This document shows, in pieces, positions 1-7,895 of a stretch of 64,000 nucleotides of DNA (its first letter is position 1; each line of letters opens with the position of its first letter). Origin of the DNA: Planctomycetota bacterium (lineage in GTDB: Bacteria > Planctomycetota > Phycisphaerae > Phycisphaerales > UBA1924); NCBI GenBank assembly GCA_018242605.1, contig JAFEBP010000006.1, positions 62,001-126,000 on the forward strand. Reading direction: 5' to 3'. The notes under the pieces were generated by a model that did not search any database, was not told the DNA's origin, and worked only from the letters and a program-made list of their open reading frames with translations. Made by a program: the position numbers and the translations under genes.

Positions 1-3000
1 TGCACTGGTAATCACCCTCGACCTTGTGTGTATAGCCGGTGGCGCCGACATTTCCGAAACGGGTCCACGAGTGCGCCAGGAAGACGGCGTGTCCGAACTC
101 GTGGGCGAATGTCTCGGTGACGTCTCCGCGTTCTACGAACTGGAACTCGCGTTCCCAGATGTACTCGCCGAGCACGTCCGTGACTTCGGCGGGGCACTTG
201 GCGAGGAAGGCTGCGAGTCCCGGGAGCGAGTCCAACTGGTCGATGCCGGCGGGTGTGGTGCCGGAGGCGGCGGCGCGGGGGTTGTCCCGTTTGAGTTCCG
301 TGTAGGTCTGATCAAGGAACTTGCGTGCGAGACCCTGGATGTGGGTCCAGCGGGTCTCCATCTTGAAGTTGCTGAAGAGGTTGGTTCGCGTGCCGTCGGC
401 GAGGATGTCGTACTTGACGTTGTCGGCGTCGCCGGGGGAGGTGCCGGGGTAGCGAGAATAAGAAGATTTCTGACTGGCATAGCCCACATTGCCCGGGTGC
501 ACGACGGGGAGGAGCGCGTCGTAGTTGGGCAGCAGGTACAGGTTGTACTGGGTATATGCGTCGCGCTTGCCGCCGGTGCCGTTGACTTCATCGAGCGGAA
601 CGGCGGCGTTGATGCCGCCGATGTTGCCCGCGTAGTTGGTGAAGTAGTCCTTGACGGTGGTCTTCCACTCCGCTTCGGAGAAGGCACGCACGTACACGGG
701 CCCGACGATCTCGGTGAACGCGGGGAGGTAGCTCTTGCGGACGTCGTTCCACTTGATGCAGGCCTGGTCGACGCTCGCGAAGGTCGCGACGATGTCGAGC
801 ACGGTGCGGCGCCAGACGGTGAATATGCCCGTGTCGATGTACTCGACGAGCTTGCCCTCGCCGTCGCGGAACTTCACCGGCTTGTCCTCGGCGTCGATCA
901 GCGAGATGCGGAACTGGTAGTTGTCGCCGCCGATGGGCTTGGGGCAGAAGAACAGGCGGGAGAGCCCGACCAGGTTGTTGTCGCTGTCGGTGCCGCCGGC
1001 GACGGGCGTGACGCCCAGTCCGCCGCCCGCGGGCGCGGCGTCGATCGCCACCGGGCCACCGGTGTTGAATGGGTACTTCTTGAACGCCTTGGTGGCGAAG
1101 ACCTGACCGCCGTCGGTGCGCAGGCCGCCGAATCGTTCCTCGCAGTTGTCGTTGCGTGATTCGGGATCGAGCGTCTTGTTCGAGTAGCCTTCGGCGGCGT
1201 CCTTGAAGAACCGGGTGAGCCAGGTCTTGGGCTTGGCGGCTCCCTGGAAGAGGTCGACGATGTCCAGGTTCTCCGGCGGATCGATGATGCGCCAGACCAC
1301 CCGGACGTCGTTGGCGCCGAAGGCCAGGCACTTGCCGTCTGCCTTCTTGCGGAGTTCAACCTCGAAGGGGATCGCCGGGACCACGTGCTTCATCCAGGCG
1401 TGGGCCGTGTACGCGGCGGGCTTGGAGGCGGAGAAGCTGTCGCCGTTGCGTCCGGCGTGGTTGTCGGTGATCAGCACGCGGTATTTCTTGTTTTTCGCGG
1501 CGGGCAGGATCTCGGTGTTGATCTTGACGGGTTCGGGCTCGTTGCAGGACTGCTTCTCGGCCTTGTTTGACGCGGTTGCCGAAGCGGTGGCGGTGCTGCG
1601 CTTGGCGGTCGCGTCGTTCTTGGCGTCGTCGGCCTCCTTGCGGGCGTCGGTGGCTTCCTTGCGCTTGTCGGTGGCGGTTTTTCTGAGCTTCTTGGCGTCG
1701 TCGGTCTTCTGGGTCTTGACGGGGCCGTCCGCGAGCGACGCGGCTTCGCTCTCGGCCTGCTGGGCCGCGGCTTCGGCGTCGGTGGCTTCCTTTTCCTTGT
1801 CGGTGGCGGTCTTGTCCTTGCTGGTCGCGGTAGATTCCGCGGAAGTAGCCGCGGCGTCGTCGGTGTTGGCTTTGCGGCGCGCCGTGGTGGCGCCCTGGGA
1901 ATCGTCCCAACTGCGCTTTTCCTCGGCGGCGGCGATGGCATCGTCGGTGGTGGAGGCCTCGAGCTCGTCGGCCTTGGTCGAGGCGTCCTTCTTCTTGTCG
2001 CGTTCCGCGACGGCGTCGTCGTATTTCTTTTTCTTCTCGTCCTCGTCGGCCTTCTTGGAGTCGATTTCACGCAGTTGGTCGGCGTGCTTCTTCTCGGCGG
2101 CGTCGTGCTTGTCCTTGGCGGGTTGCACGGCCGCCTCGGCGTCGGTGACCTTCTTCTTCTGGGGGTTGATCTTGCCGGTCTTGTCGGACACTTCCTTGTC
2201 CAGGTCCTGCTTTTCCTTCTCGCGGTCCTTGACGGCCTGCTCGGAGTCGGACACGGTGCTCTTGGCGTCGTCGCGTTCGGACTTCTTGGCGGCGAGGGCT
2301 TCGGTGCTGGCCTTGGCGACGGCCTCCGCTTCGGCGGCTTCGCGCTTCTTCTCGACGAACTTCTGCTCGAGGTTCGCGAACTCGCCGTACTCGCTGGGGG
2401 TGGGGGTGCGGCCGCCGGCGGTGATCCGCTTGTAGCACGAGTCGGCCTGGGCGGAAGCGGCCTGACGCTCCATGCTGGCCTTGGTCGCGGCGTCGCGGTC
2501 GCGGGTGAGCTGCTGCTCGGCCTGCTTGACCTCGCCCTCCAGGCGTGCGAGCTCGGATTTGTCCGCCGCGAGTTTCTGCTTGGCATCGGCGACGGCCTGG
2601 GGCGCGGCGCCGGCCCTCAGCTTGGCGTCGGCGAGATCGTCCTCGAGGCGTTTGAGTTCGGCCTTTTCACGGGAGACGGTGTCCTGGGCGTTCTCCCACG
2701 CGGCCTTTTCCTCGTCCCACTTCTGCTTCAATGGGGGGAGCTTGTTCTCTTCGGCTTCGCGGGCGGACTTGGCGTTCTCCCAAGCGCTTTTGAGTGGCGG
2801 GATCTTGTCCTGGGCGTCCTGGAGTTCGGCTTTCTTGACCGTCGCATCGTTCTTGGCGGCCTGGTGCGCTGCGGCCTGCTGGTCGGCCTTTTCCTTGTGG
2901 TCGAACTCGTCGAGCCACCACAGGCATTTGTAGTTGTCGTCGTATTGGACGGGGCCGTGGCGGCTGTTGTCGCTGGCGAGCTTGGGCCGCTTGTCGTTGG

Positions 3001-3124
3001 GATCGTCGGCGGGCGCGGCGGCGCCCTTGGCGAGGGATTCGTGGCCCCGGTAGAAGAGCCGGAGTTCGTACTCGGCGGGGTCCGCGAGCGTGTTGCGTAG
3101 GTTGGGTGCGATGCGCCGGGCCAT
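1..3124 (-). CDS. Large coiled-coil protein with C-terminal zinc-metallopeptidase motif (partial, cut by window edge)
   Basis: The frame is open from the ATG at 3124 to the window edge (1041 codons) and the stop lies outside. Residues about 1-70 form a short N-terminal domain. Residues about 72-528 are very rich in Ala, Lys, Glu, Asp and Gln and look like a long coiled coil. A globular region follows and leads to HEFGHAVFLAH at residues 1008-1018. That is HExxH plus a third His at metzincin spacing, although the usual Gly is Phe, so zinc binding and peptidase activity are inferred. There is no signal peptide. The start is 11 bp after the stop of the LysM gene, so the two form an operon, with a PAAR gene divergent nearby. 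This context suggests a cargo or effector of a contractile injection system. No named family was recognised, so the function is a hypothesis. Confidence 0.8.
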   Translation of the reverse strand, partial: MARRIAPNLRNTLADPAEYELRLFYRGHESLAKGAAAPADDPNDKRPKLASDNSRHGPVQYDDNYKCLWWLDEFDHKEKADQQAAAHQAAKNDATVKKAELQDAQDKIPPLKSAWENAKSAREAEENKLPPLKQKWDEEKAAWENAQDTVSREKAELKRLEDDLADAKLRAGAAPQAVADAKQKLAADKSELARLEGEVKQAEQQLTRDRDAATKASMERQAASAQADSCYKRITAGGRTPTPSEYGEFANLEQKFVEKKREAAEAEAVAKASTEALAAKKSERDDAKSTVSDSEQAVKDREKEKQDLDKEVSDKTGKINPQKKKVTDAEAAVQPAKDKHDAAEKKHADQLREIDSKKADEDEKKKKYDDAVAERDKKKDASTKADELEASTTDDAIAAAEEKRSWDDSQGATTARRKANTDDAAATSAESTATSKDKTATDKEKEATDAEAAAQQAESEAASLADGPVKTQKTDDAKKLRKTATDKRKEATDARKEADDAKNDATAKRSTATASATASNKAEKQSCNEPEPVKINTEILPAAKNKKYRVLITDNHAGRNGDSFSASKPAAYTAHAWMKHVVPAIPFEVELRKKADGKCLAFGANDVRVVWRIIDPPENLDIVDLFQGAAKPKTWLTRFFKDAAEGYSNKTLDPESRNDNCEERFGGLRTDGGQVFATKAFKKYPFNTGGPVAIDAAPAGGGLGVTPVAGGTDSDNNLVGLSRLFFCPKPIGGDNYQFRISLIDAEDKPVKFRDGEGKLVEYIDTGIFTVWRRTVLDIVATFASVDQACIKWNDVRKSYLPAFTEIVGPVYVRAFSEAEWKTTVKDYFTNYAGNIGGINAAVPLDEVNGTGGKRDAYTQYNLYLLPNYDALLPVVHPGNVGYASQKSSYSRYPGTSPGDADNVKYDILADGTRTNLFSNFKMETRWTHIQGLARKFLDQTYTELKRDNPRAAASGTTPAGIDQLDSLPGLAAFLAKCPAEVTDVLGEYIWEREFQFVERGDVTETFAHEFGHAVFLAHSWTRFGNVGATGYTHKVEGDYQC

Positions 3125-3135
3125 TCAACTCTCCG

Positions 3136-3840
3136 TCAGCAGCCGTGAACCGTCTTGAGTTTGTCGGTGACGTCCTTGGACAAGCGACCGTCGATCTTGG
3201 CCTTGTCGCCTTCGGTGGTGTAGACGTACTGGGCCTGGAAGCTCTTGATCGCCGCCACGTAGTCCGCGTCATCGTCGGGGATGTCGAGGATGTCGGCGGT
3301 GAGTTCCTTCTTGAGATAGCCCAGGTTCTGCAGGCGGCCGATGGCGCCCGACTTGGTGTCCACCGGGTCGAGCCAGCCGATCTGGAGTTCGACGGTGCGG
3401 CCGGTGTAGGCGAGTTCCACCTTCTTGGCGTCGGGCATCACCTTTTCGATCTTGACCAGGCCGTCGCCGTCGGTGGTGCCGCTGCACTTGTTGGTGGGGC
3501 CGGCGGTGGTGGTGGCGGTGCCGTCGACCTTGACTTCGACCTTCTTGCTCTTGTGGGGCTTGTGGTCGCCGTCCAAGAGGCGGACCTCGATGGTGATGTA
3601 CTCGGAGCCGATCTGGTAATCGTGCTTCTTGGAAGTCGCGGCACCGGAATCGGACTTGACCGTGTTGTCCGGGACATTGACGACGTCACCGGGGTAGAGC
3701 AGGTTCGGGTCGGTCCGCTTGGGGGTGGTGGCGAGGGCCTTGACATTCGCGCCGTCCTTCCACACTTCCGCGCTGGGGATGTCCTTGGCCTTGGCGAGGC
3801 TTGCGATCGAGTCGCCTTGCTTGACCTCGTAGTCTGCCAT
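3136..3840 (-). CDS. LysM / peptidoglycan-binding-like protein of the PAAR-associated type
   Basis: This 234-residue protein has a LysM-like domain at residues about 3-57 (VKQGDSIASLA, ending LLYPGDVVNVPD). A beta-rich middle domain spans about 75-155. A C-terminal peptidoglycan-binding-1-like helical domain spans about 158-231 (LDPVDTKSGAIGRLQNLGY, then SFQAQY). The order LysM, Ig-like, LDPVD..GRLQNLG and a terminal HGC resembles proteins commonly found beside PAAR or VgrG genes in deltaproteobacteria and planctomycetes; that likeness is from memory, not a search. ATG 3840 is preferred over an upstream in-frame start at 3900 because GGAG lies about 11 bp before it and it opens directly into the LysM fold. 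It probably anchors or adapts the neighbouring cargo protein to a spike or baseplate. Confidence 0.85.
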   Translation of the reverse strand: MADYEVKQGDSIASLAKAKDIPSAEVWKDGANVKALATTPKRTDPNLLYPGDVVNVPDNTVKSDSGAATSKKHDYQIGSEYITIEVRLLDGDHKPHKSKKVEVKVDGTATTTAGPTNKCSGTTDGDGLVKIEKVMPDAKKVELAYTGRTVELQIGWLDPVDTKSGAIGRLQNLGYLKKELTADILDIPDDDADYVAAIKSFQAQYVYTTEGDKAKIDGRLSKDVTDKLKTVHGC

Positions 3841-4023
3841 GCTCAGTGAATCTCCGGTTGGACCACCCGATCGGTCGCTGTACGCAAGTATCTGACTCAC
3901 CGTAGGGGCGTTGCGTCACGCGTGCAACCGAAGGGGATCGGGGCGCAGTTGGCGCGCCCGCCGAGGGGCGGCTACCGGAGTGAGTGGGCGGCGCGGAACG
4001 GGGGATTCGGGAGGGCTGCATGT

Positions 4024-4440
4024 GGTGCGATGAAGTTTTGGTGGAGTTCGCGGAGGACTCTGGGGAATGGTGAGGCTTGGCGGGGGGCTTGGTGACCGAG
4101 CTTCAGGGAGACTGGATCTGGAAGAGTGCGATGAAGTTTTGGTGATGAGCGGCGGGCCTGTGTGGTCGTGGGGGTTCACAAGGTGCCTGTGGAATGGGGC
4201 TGAAGGTGGATTGGCTTGGGGTGGGTGCGATGAACTTTTGGTGGCGGGTGAGGGGGTGGAGATCTGAGTTATTGGGACCTATGTGGTGAAGTGCTTTGCG
4301 GCCGGCGATTCGGTAGGAGGTGCGATGAAGTTTTGGTGGTGCGAAGCGAATTCTTGGCGTCGCCGGATGTGCAGAAATTGCCTGTGGAAAGGGGTTGGAG
4401 GCGGATTGCCTTGGAATGGGTGCGATGAACTTTTGGTGGT
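4024..4440 (+). repeat. Direct-repeat array, 18-bp core TGCGATGAASTTTTGGTG, five copies at about 100-bp spacing
   Basis: Cores start at 4026, 4127, 4226, 4321 and 4421, giving periods of 101, 99, 95 and 100 bp. The cores differ only at one G/C position: G in copies 1, 2 and 4, C in copies 3 and 5. Flanks are more diverged but related. The stretch 4184-4244 aligns closely with 4379-4439, which implies a duplicated higher-order unit of about 195 bp (copies 2+3 and 4+5). The periods are not multiples of three, so this is not a coding repeat. The spacing and flank similarity do not fit CRISPR. Confidence 0.85.
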
Positions 4441-4587
4441 GTGTGTGGGGGCACGGGAAGGTGAGTCATCGGAACTTTTGTGCGGCGGCTCGTGATTGCT
4501 GCGCTGGACCGGGGGCATTGCGTCGCCGAGCCATCGCTCAATCTCGGCGGGGGCAAGGGCGATTGGGAGGTACGCTCGAGCTGGGAG

Positions 4588-4601
4588 AAAAGTACACTTT
4601 T
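4588..4601. promoter_or_regulatory. AT-rich inverted repeat AAAAGT-AC-ACTTTT upstream of the PAAR gene
   Basis: A perfect 6-bp inverted repeat with a 2-bp centre sits in the most AT-rich patch of this intergenic region, 74 bp before the PAAR start. It could be an operator or overlap a -10 element (TACACT), but nothing else supports either reading. Confidence 0.25.
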
Positions 4602-4674
4602 TGTTTGGGCGTGCGACGTTTGTGCGCGCGGCGGGGTGCAACGCTGAAGTGGGGGGAACCGATACTCTTGCATC

Positions 4675-4965
4675 ATGCCCCCAGCCGCCAGAGCCGGAGA
4701 TATGCACGTGTGCCCGATGGTGACGGGAGTGGTGCCGCACGTCGGCGGGCCGATCCTGCCTCCGGGTGTGCCGACGGTGTTGATCGGCGGGATGCCCGCG
4801 GCGGTGGTGGGCGGGATGTGCACGTGCGTGGGTCCACCGGACTCGATCATCAAGGGGTCGGCGACGGTGATGATCGGCGGGATGCCCGCGGCACGCATGG
4901 GTGATTCGTGCGCGCACGGGGGGACGATCGTCTTGGGGTGCCCGATGGTGATGATCGGCGGGTGA
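4675..4965 (+). CDS. PAAR-domain protein (injection-system spike tip)
   Basis: This 96-residue protein is a complete PAAR domain with no extension. It opens with MPPAARAGDMHVCPMVTG, contains VGGPILPPG, repeats VLIGGMPAA and VMIGGMPAARMGD, and ends in CPMVMIGG. The conserved His and Cys residues (DMHVCP, CTCVGPP, CAHGG) match the zinc-binding pattern of PAAR proteins. PAAR proteins cap the VgrG or gpV spike of type VI secretion systems and related contractile particles and can carry effectors. The length is normal for a free-standing PAAR protein. It is divergent from the LysM/metallopeptidase operon across the repeat array. The ribosome-binding site is weak, with only a G-rich run about 18 bp upstream. 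No other injection-system part is in the window. Confidence 0.92.
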   Translation: MPPAARAGDMHVCPMVTGVVPHVGGPILPPGVPTVLIGGMPAAVVGGMCTCVGPPDSIIKGSATVMIGGMPAARMGDSCAHGGTIVLGCPMVMIGG

Positions 4966-5023
4966 CGCGATTTCTCGCGTGGCCGGCGCCCTTCGTGGCG
5001 GAGCGTACCTTCAATCTGGGAAC

Positions 5024-6172
5024 ATGAACCCTACCCGTTCTCATCCGGCGGCCGCGGCCGCGGCGGCTCTCGAGTCAGTTCGCGCACCACTTTCGGCCCT
5101 GATCGGCTTTGACGGGTTCATTGATTCGATCATTCACATGGTGGACACGCGGCACGACATGGGGCCGCGGGGGTACACGCGCCTTTCGACGATCGTGGCG
5201 TTCGCGGCGCGGTGCGCGGCGGCGAGCGGGAAGAGCACGAACATCGAGCAGGTGCTGATCGAGGAGCGGTTCGGGGGCAACGGCCCGCTGATGGGCGGGG
5301 CGACGGCGATGCTGGGAATGCCGACGACGTACATCGGCGCGGTGGCGGATGATTCGGGGGGTGTGCATCCGGTGTTCAAGCCGTTCGCGGCGCGCTGCCG
5401 CGAGGTGGTGCCGATCTGCCCGCCGTCTTACACGCACTGCCTGGAGTTTGACGACGGGAAGTTGATGTTCAACAACACGGCGGCGGTTCAGAAGGCGACG
5501 TGGGAGGCGGTGGTGGCGAAGGTGGGGATGGATCGGCTGGTAGCGATGTTCGATGAAGCGCGGCTGGTGGGGATCGTGAACTGGTCGCTGTTGGGCGGGG
5601 TGGAGGGGATCTGGCGGGGGATGATGCGCGACGTGCTGCCCAGACTCTCCAAGGCGTCCCGCCGCGTGTTCATCGATCTCTCCGACCCGGCGAAGCGCAG
5701 CGACGGGGACATTGCGGGGGCGATGAAGACGCTGGCGGAGTTGGAGGAACAGCCGGGGATCTCGATCACGCTGGGGCTGAATCTGGCGGAATCGCAGCGG
5801 CTGGCGGCGGTGGTGGGCGTGAGCGCGTACCACCAGGATGCGACGCAGTCGGAGGCGGTGACACGGGCGGCGGCGGCGATCCGCGCCAAGTTGGGCGTGG
5901 ACTGCGTGGTGATCCATCCGCGCGAGGGCGCGGGCGCGGCGGATTCGGCGGGGCACGCCGCGTGGTTCGACGGGCCGTTCACGCCGACACCGAAGTTGTC
6001 GACGGGGGCGGGGGACCACTTCAACGCGGGGTTCGCGTTTGCGCAGGTTCACGGGTTGGCGCTGGAGCAGTGCCTGGCGACGGCGTGCGCCGTGAGCGGG
6101 GCGTACGTGCGGGATGCGCAGAGCCCGACGATGGGGAGGCTGACGGGGTTCTTAAAGAGTCTGGCGGAGTGA
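5024..6172 (+). CDS. PfkB-family carbohydrate/nucleoside kinase
   Basis: The 382-residue protein has the PfkB (ribokinase-like) fold. It shows an N-terminal GFDGFIDSI segment, a glycine-rich FGGNGPLMGGATAMLG loop for substrate binding, and the C-terminal signature STGAGDHFNAGFAFA with the putative catalytic base Asp331. The family phosphorylates sugars or nucleosides using ATP; the substrate cannot be read from the sequence. ATG 5024 is chosen because the 15 upstream in-frame codons (from 4979) lack a family match and the segment after 5024 begins a typical N-terminus. It lies 58 bp downstream of the PAAR gene and is probably an independent housekeeping gene. Confidence 0.88.
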   Translation: MNPTRSHPAAAAAAALESVRAPLSALIGFDGFIDSIIHMVDTRHDMGPRGYTRLSTIVAFAARCAAASGKSTNIEQVLIEERFGGNGPLMGGATAMLGMPTTYIGAVADDSGGVHPVFKPFAARCREVVPICPPSYTHCLEFDDGKLMFNNTAAVQKATWEAVVAKVGMDRLVAMFDEARLVGIVNWSLLGGVEGIWRGMMRDVLPRLSKASRRVFIDLSDPAKRSDGDIAGAMKTLAELEEQPGISITLGLNLAESQRLAAVVGVSAYHQDATQSEAVTRAAAAIRAKLGVDCVVIHPREGAGAADSAGHAAWFDGPFTPTPKLSTGAGDHFNAGFAFAQVHGLALEQCLATACAVSGAYVRDAQSPTMGRLTGFLKSLAE

Positions 6173-6197
6173 ACGCGGGCGAGCGTTGAACTGCGAG

Positions 6198-6215
6198 CGC
6201 CGCGAATTAGCGGCG
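6198..6215 (+). other. Small hairpin between the sugar kinase and trpE
   Basis: CGCCGC-gaatta-GCGGCG is a perfect 6-bp stem with a 6-base loop. No T-run follows, so it is at best a weak terminator or an mRNA structure. No tryptophan-codon leader peptide was seen in the 99-bp gap before trpE. Confidence 0.3.
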
Positions 6216-6271
6216 AGGAACGTTGATGTACGCGATCCGCGGGCGCGTGCGTTGCTCTACCCTCATCGTCT

Positions 6272-7891
6272 ATGCCGAACCTGAGCCGGGAAGAGTTTGC
6301 AGACTTGATCGCTGCGGAGCGGTCCCGCACGCCGCGGGGCGTGCTGGCGGTGCCGGTGTCGCTGCGGTTGCTGTCGGATCAGTTGACGCCGGTGCTGGCG
6401 TACCGGCGGCTTGTGGCGCCCGACGAGCGGGAGGCGCCGTCGTTTCTGCTGGAGTCGGTGGAAGGTGGCGAGCGGCAGGGGCGGTATTCGATTCTGGGTG
6501 CGCACCCGACGGAGGAAGTGATCGCGCGGGGGCCGGTGTCGATCGAGGTGCGGCTGCACCGGGATGATTCGCCCACAGCGCAGGCGACGCCGATCGACAC
6601 GGCGGACCCGTTCGAGGTGCTGCGGCATCGGGTGGCGCACCTGCGGCTGGTGAGACCGGCGAAGCGGGGGAGCAAGGACGAACTGCCCGCGTGCGTGCTG
6701 GGCGGCTGGTTCGGGTACGCGGCGTACGACAGCGTGCGGTACGCGGAGCCGGACAAACTCGCGTTCTCGCACGCGCCGCGGGACGATCGGCGCCTGCCGG
6801 ACCTGCACCTTGGCTTCTACGACGGTGTGATCGCGTTCGACCACGTCGACAAGGTTGTGTTCATCGTGAAGCTGGCGTTCGTGGGGCCGGACGATGATGC
6901 GGGCGCGGTGTACGACGAGGTGGTGGGGGAGCTGCGGGTTCTGCTGGCGCGCATCGAGAAGCACAGCAAGCCGCTGCCGAGCGGGCTGCTGGTGCAGGAG
7001 GCGGGGCCGGCCCGGGCGCTGCCGAGCAACATGACGCGCGAGGAGCATGCGCGGATGCTCGCGAAGGCCAAGGAGTACATCCGGGCGGGGGACATCTTCC
7101 AGGTGGTGCTGGGGCAGCGGTTCGAGCGCCGGAGCGAGGCGGACCCGTTTGATGTGTACCGGGCGCTGCGGGCGGTGAACCCGAGTCCGTACATGGTGTA
7201 CATGCAGTGCGAGGGGAGCGTGCTGGCGGCGAGCAGCCCGGAGATTCTGTGCCGCGTGGCGCTGGCGGAGGGCGGGGAGCGGGTGCTGACGAACCGGCCG
7301 CTGGCGGGCACGCGGCGTCGCGGGGCGACGGCGCAGGAGGACCTGGCGCTGGAGCGAGAACTGCTGGCGGATGAAAAGGAGCGTGCCGAGCACATCATGC
7401 TGGTGGACCTGGGGCGCAACGACGTGGGCGTGGTGGCCAGGCCGGGGAGCGTGGCGTTGCCGGCGGTGATGACGATCGAGCGGTACAGCCACGTGATGCA
7501 CATCAGCAGCACGGTGACGGGGGCGCTTCGCCAGGGGCTGGATTGCTGGGATGCGCTGCGGGCGGCGCTGCCGGTGGGGACGATCAGCGGGGCGCCCAAG
7601 ATCCGGGCGATGCAGATCATCGATGAGTTGGAGCCGATCCGGCGGGGGCCTTATGGGGGCGGCATCGGCTACGTGGGGCTTGACGGGCAGATGGATATCG
7701 CGCTGGCGCTGCGGACGATGGTGGTGCCTTTCGCGATGCGGGAGGGGCGGGTGTGGACGTATCACCTGCAGGCGGCGGGGGGGATCGTGGCGGATTCCAA
7801 GGCGGAGGATGAGTACCAGGAGACGGTGAACAAAGCCGCGGCGCTGGCGCGGGCGATTGACGTGGCGGAGTCGGCGTTCCGTGGGGGGTGA
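6272..7891 (+). CDS. trpE: Anthranilate synthase component I
   Basis: The 539-residue protein makes anthranilate from chorismate with ammonia or glutamine-derived nitrogen, the first step of tryptophan synthesis. The N-terminal domain has the LLESVEGGERQGRYSILG segment, which in this family carries the tryptophan feedback site. The C-terminal chorismate-binding domain shows NPSPYMVYM, SSPEILCRV, NRPLAGTRRRG, HIMLVDLGRNDVG, GTISGAPKIRAMQ and GPYGGGIGYVG. Length is typical of TrpE. A PabB or salicylate/isochorismate synthase is less likely given the TrpE-like N-terminus. No trpG or trpD is adjacent, so the pathway genes are dispersed. Its stop is only 4 bp from the stop of the convergent acyltransferase gene. 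Confidence 0.95.
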   Translation: MPNLSREEFADLIAAERSRTPRGVLAVPVSLRLLSDQLTPVLAYRRLVAPDEREAPSFLLESVEGGERQGRYSILGAHPTEEVIARGPVSIEVRLHRDDSPTAQATPIDTADPFEVLRHRVAHLRLVRPAKRGSKDELPACVLGGWFGYAAYDSVRYAEPDKLAFSHAPRDDRRLPDLHLGFYDGVIAFDHVDKVVFIVKLAFVGPDDDAGAVYDEVVGELRVLLARIEKHSKPLPSGLLVQEAGPARALPSNMTREEHARMLAKAKEYIRAGDIFQVVLGQRFERRSEADPFDVYRALRAVNPSPYMVYMQCEGSVLAASSPEILCRVALAEGGERVLTNRPLAGTRRRGATAQEDLALERELLADEKERAEHIMLVDLGRNDVGVVARPGSVALPAVMTIERYSHVMHISSTVTGALRQGLDCWDALRAALPVGTISGAPKIRAMQIIDELEPIRRGPYGGGIGYVGLDGQMDIALALRTMVVPFAMREGRVWTYHLQAAGGIVADSKAEDEYQETVNKAAALARAIDVAESAFRGG

Positions 7892-7895
7892 GCGG

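Larger units (their letters stand above)
3841..4674. other. 834-bp intergenic region holding a degenerate direct-repeat array
   Basis: No convincing gene lies here. Short open frames exist on both strands, but their frames change from one repeat to the next. The region holds five copies of an 18-bp core about 100 bp apart (4026-4438), a weaker sixth copy near 4466-4483, and a small AT-rich palindrome at 4588-4601. The promoters for the divergent LysM operon and PAAR gene must lie here, but no clear -35/-10 pair was identified. Confidence 0.7.

Noticed and set aside
2075..3100. Long plus-strand open frame opposite the coiled-coil protein gene
   Set aside because: It is a shadow caused by high GC and low-complexity coding on the other strand; its translation is Gly/Val/Leu-rich with no family match, whereas the minus frame reads as a sensible protein with a peptidase motif.
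4024..4440. CRISPR array
   Set aside because: The conserved core is only 18 bp, the intervals are about 80 bp and related to each other, a 195-bp duplication explains them, and no cas gene is near.
4067..4495. Small genes encoded by the repeat region (for example frames reading CDEVLV or TKTSSH)
   Set aside because: The repeat periods are not multiples of three, so the same peptide falls in different frames, and none of the frames has a good ribosome-binding site or similarity to a known protein.
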